From Argentina anserina (taxonomy: Eukaryota; Streptophyta; Magnoliopsida; Rosales; Rosaceae): a stretch of 64,000 bases of DNA. The stretch spans positions 15,511,395 through 15,575,394 of the forward strand of contig NC_065878.1 in assembly GCF_933775445.1 (NCBI RefSeq), in the 5' to 3' direction. The notes under the pieces were generated by a model. That model did no database searches, was not told the origin of the DNA, and was given only the letters and a program-made list of their open reading frames with translations. Position numbers and translations under genes: made by a program. This document shows positions 22,631-33,998 of the stretch, one piece after another; position 1 is the stretch's first letter, and each line of letters opens with the position of its first letter.

Positions 22631-25035
22631 TCACCACCTCCCACCCATTCCTCCAAGACGACGAGCAAGCTCAAGATCCTTTTTCACTGAAGGGACAAAA
22701 ACAATGAAACATGCTTGTTACCATGTATTACAGTACAATGGTCAACTAAACTTCAGAGTAAATAACTGGTCACAGCATGCCAAATGAAGAATGTTGTGAT
22801 ATATGTCAGATAAACAACATTTTTGTTTCCTCATCTTCTAAAAGATTAAATGTCTTTGCTAAACAAAGAATAGAGCAGGTCAATTGAAAGTAGGCTTAGA
22901 CCTTTGATGTAACAGCCGGCTAACAGGAACTGAGCATTTAGTAAGCAATATTAAATTTCCAGTCTCACTTACTAAGTGTAACACGCTTTGCATGAATTGC
23001 ACAGAGCATTGAATCTTCAAACAGATGAACTAGATAATCCTCTGCGGCCTACAAGAAAAGATAAATGAATAAGAAATCAATATAATACAAATCATTAATA
23101 GCATGTACTCAGTATATCAAAGTTAATCTCAAGTTTCTAAACTACATTAGCTTCATAGCATAGTACTCAAAATCAACAATGTCAGGCTTTTGTGGTTGCA
23201 GCAATTTGTAAGTTTCTGCTTGACCCCTTTATAATGCAAAATGGTTGATTATTGCATATTAACTATTTATAGATATGGCATAGCATCATTCAACCGCAGA
23301 CTAAAGACTAGGAAGATATACTGAGAGTAGAAAGAAGACATCTAAATAAGGTAGTTGGAGTGTACAGGGGAAGATAACTAGCACATCATGGTTATTCTAT
23401 TACATTGCTAGTGGACATCAACCAGGGTCACTTCCAATTAAATAGAAGAACAGTAGTTGTTCACCTCATGAATACACTGCATGGCTTCTGCAGTCCAACG
23501 AGTAACATCATCAGACAATGTACCAGTGATCTCTCTTACCTACATTGAATGAAAAGAAAAATTAGCCATTGAATGATCAAACTCACTAGTATAATTACTA
23601 CACAGCTTGAAAGATGACACCCCAACCATATTCTAGCGTCATAAAAAAAGCCTAGTTAGTGGTAAGTTTTGAGCACTGTGTTATTAAACTCACCAGCCTA
23701 CACAGTTTGTCTAACAAATTATCAAATCATAAACATGGTGTTTTCTATAGTAGATTACAAAGACAAAAAGGTCCACTGGTATGCACAGTAAATTCAAAAC
23801 CAAAACAACACGATAAGAAGAATGCCGGCAGAACTGGTTACCATAGCAGCGAAACAGAAGCATTTTGGTTGTGTGAGAAGAAAATTGCCCAGTACACAGC
23901 CAGTGCAGCATTTAGTTCCTATCACTAACACTGCCTAATATCACTTTCCAATCTGTAACATCTTCCTAGATGTGGCTCATGCATCTGTATCCACAAACAC
24001 TAGTATGGATTGATAAGTGAGATGGTGAGCTTACACATCTGATGAAGGGTATAGTTGGGATAACCAGCTTCACTGTTTTCTGGAAGTGACGAATCTCTCT
24101 AAGAGCAACAGTTCCTTGCCTGTAACGTCTCTTCTTCCTCTGTGTCTGTGCTTCCGGACCTATACATATAGCAAAACAATCATTTACAACCACATTATTT
24201 CACATGCCACCATTACCACCACTGATAATAAGTTACAACAAATTATAGCAAGTAACACATACGTAAACAACAAGAATCTATTCACCTTTTGCAGCATCCT
24301 TCCTTGGCGTGCCGTGCCTCTGTGATCCTGGACCTGGAGCCATAAACACAACAATCATTCAAAATCAATATATCCTTATTACGACCACCATCAGCATCAA
24401 ACAAACAGAGAATCTAAACAATAAGTAGCGAGAAACCGCACTTACTTCTGGGACTTCCCCTCGTCCTTCCTGTCCCTCTAGACGGTGCCTTCAAATTTCA
24501 AGATACGAAACAAAATCAACATATAGCATTTTCCTCATCATAGATAACTACTGCTGCTCTATACTATTCGGTCAACTATCAGAGTTTGACCGCAGACTCT
24601 CAAAATCTAAGCTAAAAATCACTCAAATTAGGCGGTCTCCTTGTTCTAATTTCCAATAAGAAACGAAATTACAAAAATATAAACCAAAATCAACACTACA
24701 TTTCCTCAAACTTTGACCCGCGGTCAACTCTCTCGAACTTTCCTCAACTCTTTCCCCCAATTTCAATTTGAAAAAACCAGAATGCAGGACGACAAAATCA
24801 TAAATCACTAAACGGCAAAGCTGAAGTATGAGAGAGAGGGAGAGAGAGAGAGTACCGGTGACGCCGCCGGCGAGCTTGCTTCTGCAAATTCAGAGAGAGA
24901 GACAGAGACTATTAGGGTTTTAACTGAGCCAAAAATCAAAATCCTCAACAGATTCAAGGAGAGAGAAGGACCTGGTTGCGAGCGAGCGGATTTAGGGCGG
25001 GCTTTCCGGGAAGCTGTGTGCTTGACCCTCGCCAT
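22631..25035 (-). CDS. CENH3: Centromeric histone H3 (CENH3/HTR12), 8 exons, 170 aa
   Basis: Replaces histone H3 in centromeric nucleosomes and marks the site of kinetochore assembly. Exons (minus strand): 25035-24972, 24881-24856, 24488-24446, 24333-24286, 24159-24035, 23539-23465, 23048-22973, 22686-22631. All introns are GT-AG and the spliced length is 513 nt with stop. The tail starts MARVKHTASRKARPKSARSQ and is Ser/Pro/Arg-rich to about residue 67. The histone fold follows: RKKRRYRQGTVALREIRHFQ, loop-1 region TGTLSDDVTRWTAEAMQ, and the end RRLGGMGGRW. CENH3 marks are the diverged tail, HFQK instead of KYQK, Trp117 in helix 2, and the C-terminal GRW instead of canonical RGERA. Polyubiquitin-like copy C lies 370 bp downstream; TROL follows upstream. 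Family assignment is very secure; the tail exons 2-4 rest on splice-site reading. Confidence 0.95.
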
Positions 25036-25039
25036 TGAC

Positions 25040-26058
25040 GAGTCAACGAGCAAGAGAAACGAGAGAGAGAGAGAGAAGGGAAGGGTTTTGCTCTCTTCAG
25101 AAAGAGAGAGAGGGAAAAGGGCTTCAGAGTTTTTGTGGTTTTGATTTTTAATTTCTGTTCAGAAATTTCATTTCGGAATTTCGGAATTACAATTTTGTGG
25201 GCGGATCCTGCGAGGTTTTCATTTCCGATCGGACCCATAAATACTGGTATATGGCTTTTCGTCTTTTTTTTATTTCAATAATGTTTTCTCTTTTTGGAAT
25301 TTAAGGAAATAAATCTCAAATTCTCGCCTCCAGACCTAAAATAATATTATTTTCCCGCTTAAGCTTTCTGTCAGAACCAAAACGGCGTCGTATCTGCCTT
25401 GAGTGGTGGTAATTAGTGTGGGATACAAATTTAGAGCTGAGTGATTTTGAATTATTACCGTTATGAGGTAATTTGAGCCAGGGTAGAAAGTAATGATGTC
25501 TTGAGATAAAAGGGCTGTGGTAATTTTAGTTGACAAGGGAGATAGTTGGGGGTAAAATGTAATGCTCATCAATAGTAGATGATAAGAATCACTTCCAACC
25601 CTAAAACTGTGGTGGATGAGTTGTAACATTAGAGTAAATATTGGAAAATGGTGGGGTAAATGTATAATTTTCTACTTTTGTAGTTGGTTTTACTACAGTT
25701 TAGTTATTTGTTGCCCACTATACTAGAGCTTAAAAACACATATGGGGCTGTGGAGTTCCATTCCCAGAACAACAATGTGTAATATTTATAGCAAAGCCAA
25801 ACACAGCTAATACATGAATCACATCTACAAAAGATTCACTGGTTACAGATAAGGTACACAAGCAGTGAAAGATGAATGGAAAATTATTTGCTATCCAACT
25901 CATGACAGTGCTATCTTCAGAGAAAATATAGCCTTCAAAGTTCTATGTAACACAGTAACAGGAGCATAAGTTGCACAATTTATGGCGTAGCTTCGACGAA
26001 TCTGGACAAACATCATGATGTCGTAGAACGATAAATGAGATATGATACAATCGGGTCT
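25040..26058. other. Spacer between CENH3 promoter side and TROL 3' end
   Basis: Contains the CENH3 5' flank with a GA-rich stretch (AGAGAGAGAGAGAAGG near 25061) and the presumed TROL 3' UTR on the minus strand. The middle (25270-25720) is AT-rich with no recognised gene. Confidence 0.5.
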
Positions 26059-29000
26059 CTAGGGTTGGGATGGGCGCGGAGATGTTGGAGGCTTGAAATC
26101 TGGATACTGCAATACAACGCAATGTTCAGTTTTGTCCACAAATTCAGAAATCATTAGAATGATGAAACCATATATGAGGAATTTAAGTAGCAAGTAAAGG
26201 GAGGAATTACATAGGGGAATGGAGAAAGTGATTTTGAAATCCGAGGAGGTGATTCTTCTTTGACTTCTGCTTTGGGTGCATAATTTATCTCAGGGGCAGG
26301 TTCTGCAGCGGCTTCTACTTTAGGCTCCGGTGCAGGTTCTGCCGGTGCTTCTACTTTAGCTTCCGGTGCAACCTCTGATTTCACTACAGTATCAGCAGCA
26401 GTAGGCGCTGGACTTGCCTCTGCAGGTGCAGGAAGAGCCTTGCTGGTAAGAGGTGGAAGAAGAGCTGTTCCAATATCCTAAGATTGAAAGCACACAAAGA
26501 AAGAGAGTAATATGAGCAAAATTAGATAATTTGGTGCGTGCTAATTACCAAACAAAAAGAAAATTACTAGTATGTCAAGTGTTTAAGTTGGGAATCAGCT
26601 TAAAATGTTGAAAACACATTTGTAATTTGATACCTTTATGTCACCCAACAGCTCCTTTGGCGCTACCTTGGTGGTTAAGAACATATCCAATTCCTGTAGT
26701 GTTTTATTCCGGTCCTGGCAGAACAAAAAAAGTTCCATGTGAATGCTCACTTTTCATAATGGATATTATGGATTTCATAGATACAATGGATCCACTATAA
26801 TAAAGGAGTTCCTGGTAATGTAGGTAACAAAGGGGTAAAACAAGTGATAAGTAATGGCATGCCATTAGAGAAGCATATATAGGAGTGTTACTTCAGAGGA
26901 ATGAACTTATTAGCCACCAAAAATTTTCAATCTAGTAACTGCTTGAAAGTATAGAATGAAGAGTTACCTCAGCAAAAAGAAGTTTCTTGCTTGCAAACTG
27001 TACTAACGCAGCTGAGCCCAAAAGTTGGAGGATCGTTTCTACCTAGAAAGACGAAGGAACAAGCTTCAGTTTGAAACCTCTTGCAACAAGAATCCATGTC
27101 ACAGCAAAACAAATAAGAGAAAGATAAACATATATGCAAAAGACTGATCGGCCCGACCTCAGTAAAAGCCAATAAACCCAGCCCGGCTGCAGCAGCAAGC
27201 CCAAGGGAAACAACACCTGAACCCTCCTGCACATAATTAACCAAATAGCTATATAAGAGCCTGCCTAAAGCATGAACCCACAACAAATATTCTTGCAAAC
27301 AGTATATCCTGAATATTCAATAATGTTGTTAATCTCTACTCATTTTCCTTCACAATGACTCTTTTATCCCAATTTGGTTGAAAACTAAGCTAGGATTGGT
27401 ATGCATATTATAGTTCACTATGATGATAGACTTGCAGGCAAAATAACAAAGTTCAATTAAAATATATAGTAACCAACCAATGCAAGTCATGCCAACTACT
27501 TCAATATATAACTACATAGCATATGAATTTCCAAGCTCAACGAATTGGCAATTCAATTCTTCCTGAAATCTACATATATAGTAATCAAACCATGACATAA
27601 AGGTCAAGAGAATTACTCCGACAATGCCACTGTATGCATCTGCCAGATTGCCAAAATCAAAACTCAGTCCTTTTGGTGGTGGTATCCAAGGAAGGCCGCT
27701 ACTCTGCAAATCCTTGTCAAGGACAATCAGTTGAGAAAAATTGCATGAAAATAAAGTAAAAGTGTAACAGTGGAAGGAAATGGGAAATACCACCCATCCT
27801 CGGGGTCCTTCTGCACCATCTTTTATGGCATAAGCAGCTTTGAACCCATTTACAGTGACCAACTCAGCAACCAGTTCAGAGTTCCCATCAAACCTGGCTT
27901 CCATCAGAAAGTTATCACATTGGGTTCATATATTGGGTTTTGAATAACTAACAATATGTCAGATAGTAACAGAGTTATCAACCATGTGACAAAAGGAGTC
28001 AAAATAAGTTTCTGATGAAACAAAAAATGGAATATCAACAAGAAGTTACATTTACATATCATGCATTCACATATATAATGCTATCCAGTTATCGTTGGTT
28101 TAACTCCCTTTAGTACCCATTGGTAGCATTGGTTGTCAGAAGGGTTATGGGATCTTCACAAAACTGGGGACCAAGGTGACATTGTTGGGACAGCAGATGA
28201 TAACTCTTTTTATGAATTGTTTGGAAACAAAGATATTAAGTATTGAGTGGCATGTATCGTGTGAATATCTAACTTACTAATTTCTTCTCCAAATAAGGTG
28301 GTTATGTGAACTGCATTATCTTTTTCCCTATATAGAATATTATCGCTATATAACTCAATTGCAAGATGAAGTACTAACAAAGGCATATCAAAAACAATTT
28401 GGAGAAGATACATACTTATTTCAAAGCCAAACAAGAAAATTTTCTAATTGAAACTCTTTTAAGTTTTAACTGATCAATATTCACAGCAGTTATTGAGAAG
28501 CATAATATATAAACAACGAGAAAAGGTAAAGCTGAAAAATTGGGAGAAGCACATACTTATCCAGGATGAGCAATGTAGTATTCTCTGGTTCCTTGAACTT
28601 TAAAGAGAGCTTCTTTAAGAAGCCTGGCTTATCTTCTCCTTTGTAAACAATTGGTACTGCCTTCTTCCCCAAACCTCGGATATCCGGACTACCAACTTTC
28701 TTTATCTCCCCTGTTGCTCTTATATCCACAAGAATAGCATTTGCATCTTCACCCAATATTGCATAAGCACTCTTAGCAGACTCAACACCAAATGGCTTAG
28801 GCTTCTTTAGCACCTGTGACAAAACCAAAGGGACAGCCAAGATGGCAAACCCGCCAGCTATAACTGCAGGGTTGTCATTAACAAAGCTAATAACACTGTC
28901 GAGAGCTCCATCTGTGTCAAGGTCTCCAGTTGCTGTACTCACTGACTGCCCCAATGCTTCTTCATATGTCAAAGCCTTGGCAAGCCCAGCATTGAAAACA

Positions 29001-29191
29001 GAAGACAAAAGCAATAGTCCACCATGGAAGCTCTTAGATGAACCTTCTTGTGAAGCCTTGGTGCTGAAGCTAGTGGAGCTTGAGAACTTGGGCAGTGAAA
29101 TGGAGGGCAATGATGGGAATTTTCTGGGTTCCTTTTTTCTGTCACCAAGAACTGATCTAGGGGTCAAGCTTGCTGCATTGAGGGCCTCCAT
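26059..29191 (-). CDS. TROL: Thylakoid rhodanese-like protein TROL (FNR membrane anchor), 8 exons, 454 aa
   Basis: Chloroplast membrane protein that tethers ferredoxin-NADP+ reductase to thylakoids. Exons (minus): 29191-28557, 27893-27791, 27703-27617, 27226-27158, 27042-26968, 26714-26634, 26477-26211, 26106-26059; they join in frame to 1,365 nt. The start MEALNAASLTPRSVLGDRKK begins a Ser-rich plastid transit region. A membrane span AVIAGGFAILAVPLVLSQVL precedes the rhodanese domain (LVDIRATGEIKKVGSPDIRG, NTTLLILDKFDGNSELVAEL, AAYAIKDGAEGPRGW). The active-site Cys is replaced by Asp in KDGAEG, as known for TROL, so no sulphur transfer is expected. A second span VVSLGLAAAAGLGLLAF follows, then the Pro/Glu hinge repeats (PAEPAPEPKVEAAAEPAPE) and the C-terminal FNR-docking motif YPDFKPPTSPRPSQP. 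Length is close to Arabidopsis TROL. Exon 2 joins as GWV-SSGLPW by the best GT-AG pair. Confidence 0.95.
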
Positions 29192-29860
29192 AGCATAAGT
29201 CTACTTGAAAGAAGACACACAGACTTTCTGGAGGTCTCAGAATAGTGGTGGAAAAGCCTTAACCACCATGAGATGGACGGTTTATGCAGAGTTTTTGTTT
29301 CTTTTCTAAAGATGATACAAGGCGCTACAAGCCTTAGCTTCTTCAGTGGGTACAACTTGGCTGTGTCTTTTGGGTGGGAGGGTGGTGATGATGTGTCATG
29401 CAAGATGAGAAACTTTGCCATTGGAAGGGTGACACGTGGAATTAAGGATTGAGAGGTTTGTTGATAAATTATGCTGGTGATCGAAAGCTCAAAGACTTTG
29501 CCTCGTCCATCATTGTGTGGTTGAGAAAAGAAGCTCGCATGAGTGAAACTTTCCAGTACATACTACACAGCAGTACAGTGGTACTTGCTAAAATGCTAAG
29601 GATTTCGCCAGGGTACGAATCCTTAAACAAAGTATTTAGATTAATAACTCTGTAGAAATTATAATTTTAACATACAAAAACTAAGGTTGTTCCAATCCAA
29701 AAATCCAGATGGCTGTCCTACTATTAGAGATCTTCTAAGAAATCTTCAAGCTATTGTCAAAGACTAACATCTAACTAGAGATTGCTATCCTAAGGCAGAA
29801 AAAAGGTGAATCAAGGTGTGTCAAAATATGTTACAAGTAGAAGACAGAATGAGGACTGTT
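29192..29860. other. Spacer between TROL 5' end and GH18 3' end
   Basis: Head-to-tail spacing of about 670 bp between TROL and the GH18 gene, both on the minus strand. It must hold the TROL promoter and the GH18 3' UTR. No conserved frame or repeat recognised. Confidence 0.5.
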
Positions 29861-32800
29861 TTACAGGAGGTCGTAAAAGTAATCCAGACCTTGCCCGATT
29901 TCCCATATCGAGATGCCACACCCCCATTTACGAGCTTCCTCTAGCCGCATGGAAATTGACAGCAACGATGGGTAGAACACGGCATGATTTTTGTGATCGT
30001 CATCAGTGTAGAGGAACAAATGCTCTGCGCTGTTCTTTTCCCATCTGAAGTCAGGCTTGTGCTTCTCCAACAAGGAGAGATAATCTCTTCCAGTAATAGC
30101 ACCACCGGCTTGACCTGCATGGCATTTGACAGTTAAGGAGGACCATTTTCATATACGGTGGAATGATAAATGAGATGAGAAACTTTCTAAAACCAAAACA
30201 ACAACAAAATTGTGCAAATACATCATATTTTGAATACCTTCCGAGAGGATGAAATCATTTCCATAGAAATTGATGGCCAGAGCACTGTTTTTATTGGTAC
30301 CAAGGAGCAGCTGGAGGACGGATTCAATCCACTTCAAAGGTGCATTGGGACCTGGATTATGAGGCCCGGAGAAGTCATACGTCATAAGTGAGAAACCATC
30401 AACAGCATCACTCAGCCTCTGAAGATCTTTAGGTCCAAAATCATGCACTTGGAGTGTCTCAGAATGAGGTGGACCTATTACATACACCAACTGCAACCTG
30501 TTCTTATTGTTCCTCTCTGAAGCCACAGCATGCAGTGAATCTCCAAGATCTTTTATAAATTGCAATGCCTACACCAGCAAAAAAATACGCATATTAGATA
30601 TTACACTTTTGAAAGATCAAGAAGATATATATGCTTCACTTTCTATCAAACACTACTACTGAGTTGCAACAAATTAATGTTGTTAGTCAAAAGGTAAAAT
30701 CAACAATCACAGAAAATAACCATTATGGAGGGGTAGAGAAGGAAAACCTGAGGGAGAGAGTTATGTTCATTATGGGCTTCTACTTCCAAAAATAAGGATT
30801 ATGATCTTTGTTCTATTATTCTTAACTAGCAAGCATCTGTAGACTGTAGTAGAAGCACCTAAAAAACTTAATAGTTGAGCTGCTTAGACTCGGTCCTAAA
30901 TTTCCTCTTTTTTTTTTTTTAAGCAGAGTCCACTCCCCTGTACTTTGCTTTTTCTTCCTTTGAAAAGCTGTTTCTTTCCAAGAGGGAAAGAAAAAACAAT
31001 CTCAGAAATAACTTCCAGACATTCTTGGAATCTAAGATAATAGATTCTTGTAAACCTAATGAAGTGACCCCAGAAAAAAAAGATTTCGAAGGAAGCTCAG
31101 ACATTACCTGCTTTGTGTCTATATTTGTATAAAACTCAGATAGCAAAGCACAAATTATCTAACAGAAACACAGCTAGATTACTTTCAATCAAAGTTTTAG
31201 TACTTGCAAAACTTGAAATGAATAAGGTAAACATTGTAAAATTGAAATGGTGAAAGGCGTCATTTATCAGTGAAAATAATCTACCAAAATGATCAACCAA
31301 AGGAATTCTAACTTCTACAGATGAAGTTTTTACCAAATTCCGCATCTTTGGATCATGCAAAACTCGGTAAGCTGCCCATCTTGACCAAGATTCCAACACA
31401 ATGCCATCATAGCCCATTTCCCTAGACAGAAAGAATGCCCAAATAACATAAATATGAAGGAACTTGAATTAAACATTTTTACAGACTACAGACTGCAAGA
31501 TAATTAGATGCCTTTGATGACCAATTAGCTCTGAAGCCAATTATGCCAATTCAGGGCATGATGTCTTGAAACAATACAGATGAGAAAATTGTCTAGATGG
31601 GAGGCTTACTTGCACTCGTTTACTAAAAGATTAATAGCCTTATTCCTCTGCTTTTTCTTTGCAAGCAGCTCTGCTGGAAAAGCTTCCACAACAATTCTAG
31701 GCAATACCTATTACAGTGTAGAGGAATTATCAATGAGAGTACTGTTCCATTTAGATTCAATGTGTGCCTCAACTGCAAGGCAGGGGAAACATGTCAAGGA
31801 GTATACCGATTTTAATTGTTTTTTTTTTAAATCGAAAATCGTTGAAGGGACCTCTCAAAGTTTATTACATCCTGACTGAATCAATTTCTCAATTATTGTA
31901 GCTACAGATCCATATAAGGAAATAAGGAGAAAATAATTTATTTCTATTATTACAGGATAAGGAAGCTGATAATATGTCATTGAATGTCTGGGAAGTTGAG
32001 GATTGAATAATTTATTTTCATACCCAAGCGTCGCCTGCCCTTCTAATGTCTGAGATCCACCCAATATCAGCATTATGTCTGCCTTCTAGAATTAAGCTGG
32101 TCCCTTGACTGGTAATGAAACAGACGGGATATAATAAGTATTGAAATATTTCTAGGAAGAAACACCAACTACTCATCTCACTTCATCAGAAGAAGGGTAC
32201 TAGAAGCATACCTTTTCAGCTCATACCAAACTGGAGATATATGTGTAAATCTGGAGTTAAACCTTTTTGCCAAGTCATAGCCCTTAGAATTCCTGCAAAA
32301 TTTCTTATGTGAAAAGAAATGCACACTTAAGGCACAGCTGCAAACTATATCAATCACAAGCAACACAGCTGTACTAACAATTTTCCTAGATTGTCACAGA
32401 AAATCATACTTTCATAGCCAAAATGCTATGCAAAACAAGAAAAGAGCACAATACAATGGACCGGTGTAAACCCTACTATATTCTTAATAAGATTCAATTC
32501 TACCTCCTTTTACTGTCATAAATATTGTTAATCCATTTTCACTCATGTTCCAAATCACGAAACAACGAAAATTCAACTCTGCTATTCAACATTTCTGTTC
32601 CATACACTAGAAGTCATCTACAAACTGAAGCCTTTATAAATCCAAAAAACAATTTACCACATGGAAAAGATTCAACAGTATGAGTTAACATACCATGGAG
32701 TAATGTAAGCTAATACAGGATACTCATAGTGCCTGCCGGTCGCATTGTCCGATAAATTTTCATTTTCCTGGAATAAAAATTCAATAACAACATTCTATAA

Positions 32801-33784
32801 TCACTTCCACAATGACACAATAAAACACAGCAACAAATTATGAGAAAAACATAAAATGCTACAAACAAAGCCACAAAAATCATAAATAAACACCAAAAAT
32901 TGTTATGCTTTCATGCATTTCTTGATTAACAGAATCTAATTGATACTATAAAACAGCTCCAGATTACTTTATGGACTAAATGCAGCAGAAAATTAAGTTG
33001 ATTAAGTAATCAGTGAGGTACTCAGGCGCGGAGCTAGGTATAAGCTGGGGTGGGCTCAAGCCCCCCCCTCCCCCACCACCACACACACACACACACGATA
33101 TTTGTTCCCCCACCCTACACGATATTTGTCTAAGTTGATTAACATGTAAGAAAATTGTAATATTGAATGCTTTTCATGTTCGACTCCCATATGCAGCACG
33201 TTTGTTTTTAATTGTCCAATGTCTTCTTTCTTAATTTCACTGTCTATAGTTTTCTTTTGCATAATTGTTAAGTTAATATTAATTTTAGCTGAATTTTTTT
33301 TTCTCAACCTTCTTTTAAAAAAATGTAAAATAAAATGGTTACAAATATTTCTTACTAGTAATTAGAAAATTAATAATTTTAGACTATTTCTTATTTTTCA
33401 TACTAAAAAAAGTAATAAAGATTATAGCTTAATGCATTTTAACATAATATTTGACACAAGTTAATTCAACCCCAAATTCGAGCCCACCCAAGCTTAGAAT
33501 CCTGGATCCGCCCCTGGAGGTACTTGCAGTGAGGATCTCTTGGTAGGTCAAGTCGGGCTTAACGAGGCCTCGCTGGAACACATAGAACACCGTCCGGTCG
33601 GTGATCGGAGAATGACTGAGACGGTACACGAGTACCGAAACTGCGGAAGACGCGACGAAGAAGAGGATGAAGGCGATTAGGAGCTTTTGATTTGAGGATG
33701 ATGCGGATGAGAGCGCGAGATGCTGCGACGGTTCGACTCGGTCTTTGCGGCGATCGGAACTCGGCGTTCTTTCTTCTTCGCCAT
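29861..33784 (-). CDS. GH18 chitinase-domain protein (CHID1-like), 8 exons, with a 1-nt frameshift in exon 1
   Basis: Glycoside hydrolase family 18 member of the CHID1 group, predicted type II membrane or secretory protein; substrate unknown. Exons (minus): 33784-33528, 32767-32694, 32292-32212, 32108-32024, 31707-31610, 31421-31334, 30568-30238, 30114-29861. Exon 1 starts MAKKKERR but that frame stops after 35 codons. The TM anchor [20 protein letters not shown] and the rest of the gene are in another frame. Exon 1 is 257 nt, so one lost base, perhaps in the A-rich codons 3-5, restores 258 nt and a 422-residue product. Later segments are well conserved: [53 protein letters not shown] (the GH18 DG..LE strand with its catalytic-type Glu), [20 protein letters not shown] and the end [14 protein letters not shown]. 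Intron 1 appears to be GC-AG and contains a hAT MITE. Ortholog: Arabidopsis At4g01040. Confidence 0.88.
33023..33516. mobile_element. hAT MITE, 494 bp, in intron 1 of the GH18 gene
   Basis: The ends read CAGGCGCGGAGCTAGG and, reverse-complemented, CAGGGGCGGATCCAGG, with similarity extending about 40 bp to GGGTGGGCTC. The perfect 8-bp duplication GAGGTACT flanks it at 33015-33022 and 33517-33524. An (AC)n tract and C-run lie near the left end (33060-33098). No coding capacity. On the gene strand the duplicated bases AGTACCTC include intron positions +4 to +11, so the insertion is right against the splice donor. Confidence 0.9.
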
Positions 33785-33998
33785 CGGCCGGAATTTTTTA
33801 GAAGGACGAGAGTGAAATGAGTAGCAAATACAGTAGAAGAATTAAAACGACATGTCGCATTGCCACATATTGATACTTTGATAGCATAGTATATGGAGAC
33901 AAACAAAGAAGATGAAATGAACACGTTTATGAGAAGCATTTTTTTTAAGGCTAATCGACGAACCCCCTTGTATATGACCGCAACAACGCAATCATTTG

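Noticed and set aside
25045..25053. Upstream ATG in frame with the CENH3 start (MLVDSSMARV)
   Set aside because: CENH3 proteins start MAR(T/V)KH; the downstream ATG at 25035 fits the family and the upstream six codons do not.
28842..29198. 118-codon plus-strand frame opposite TROL exon 1
   Set aside because: Antisense shadow of the TROL transit-peptide exon.
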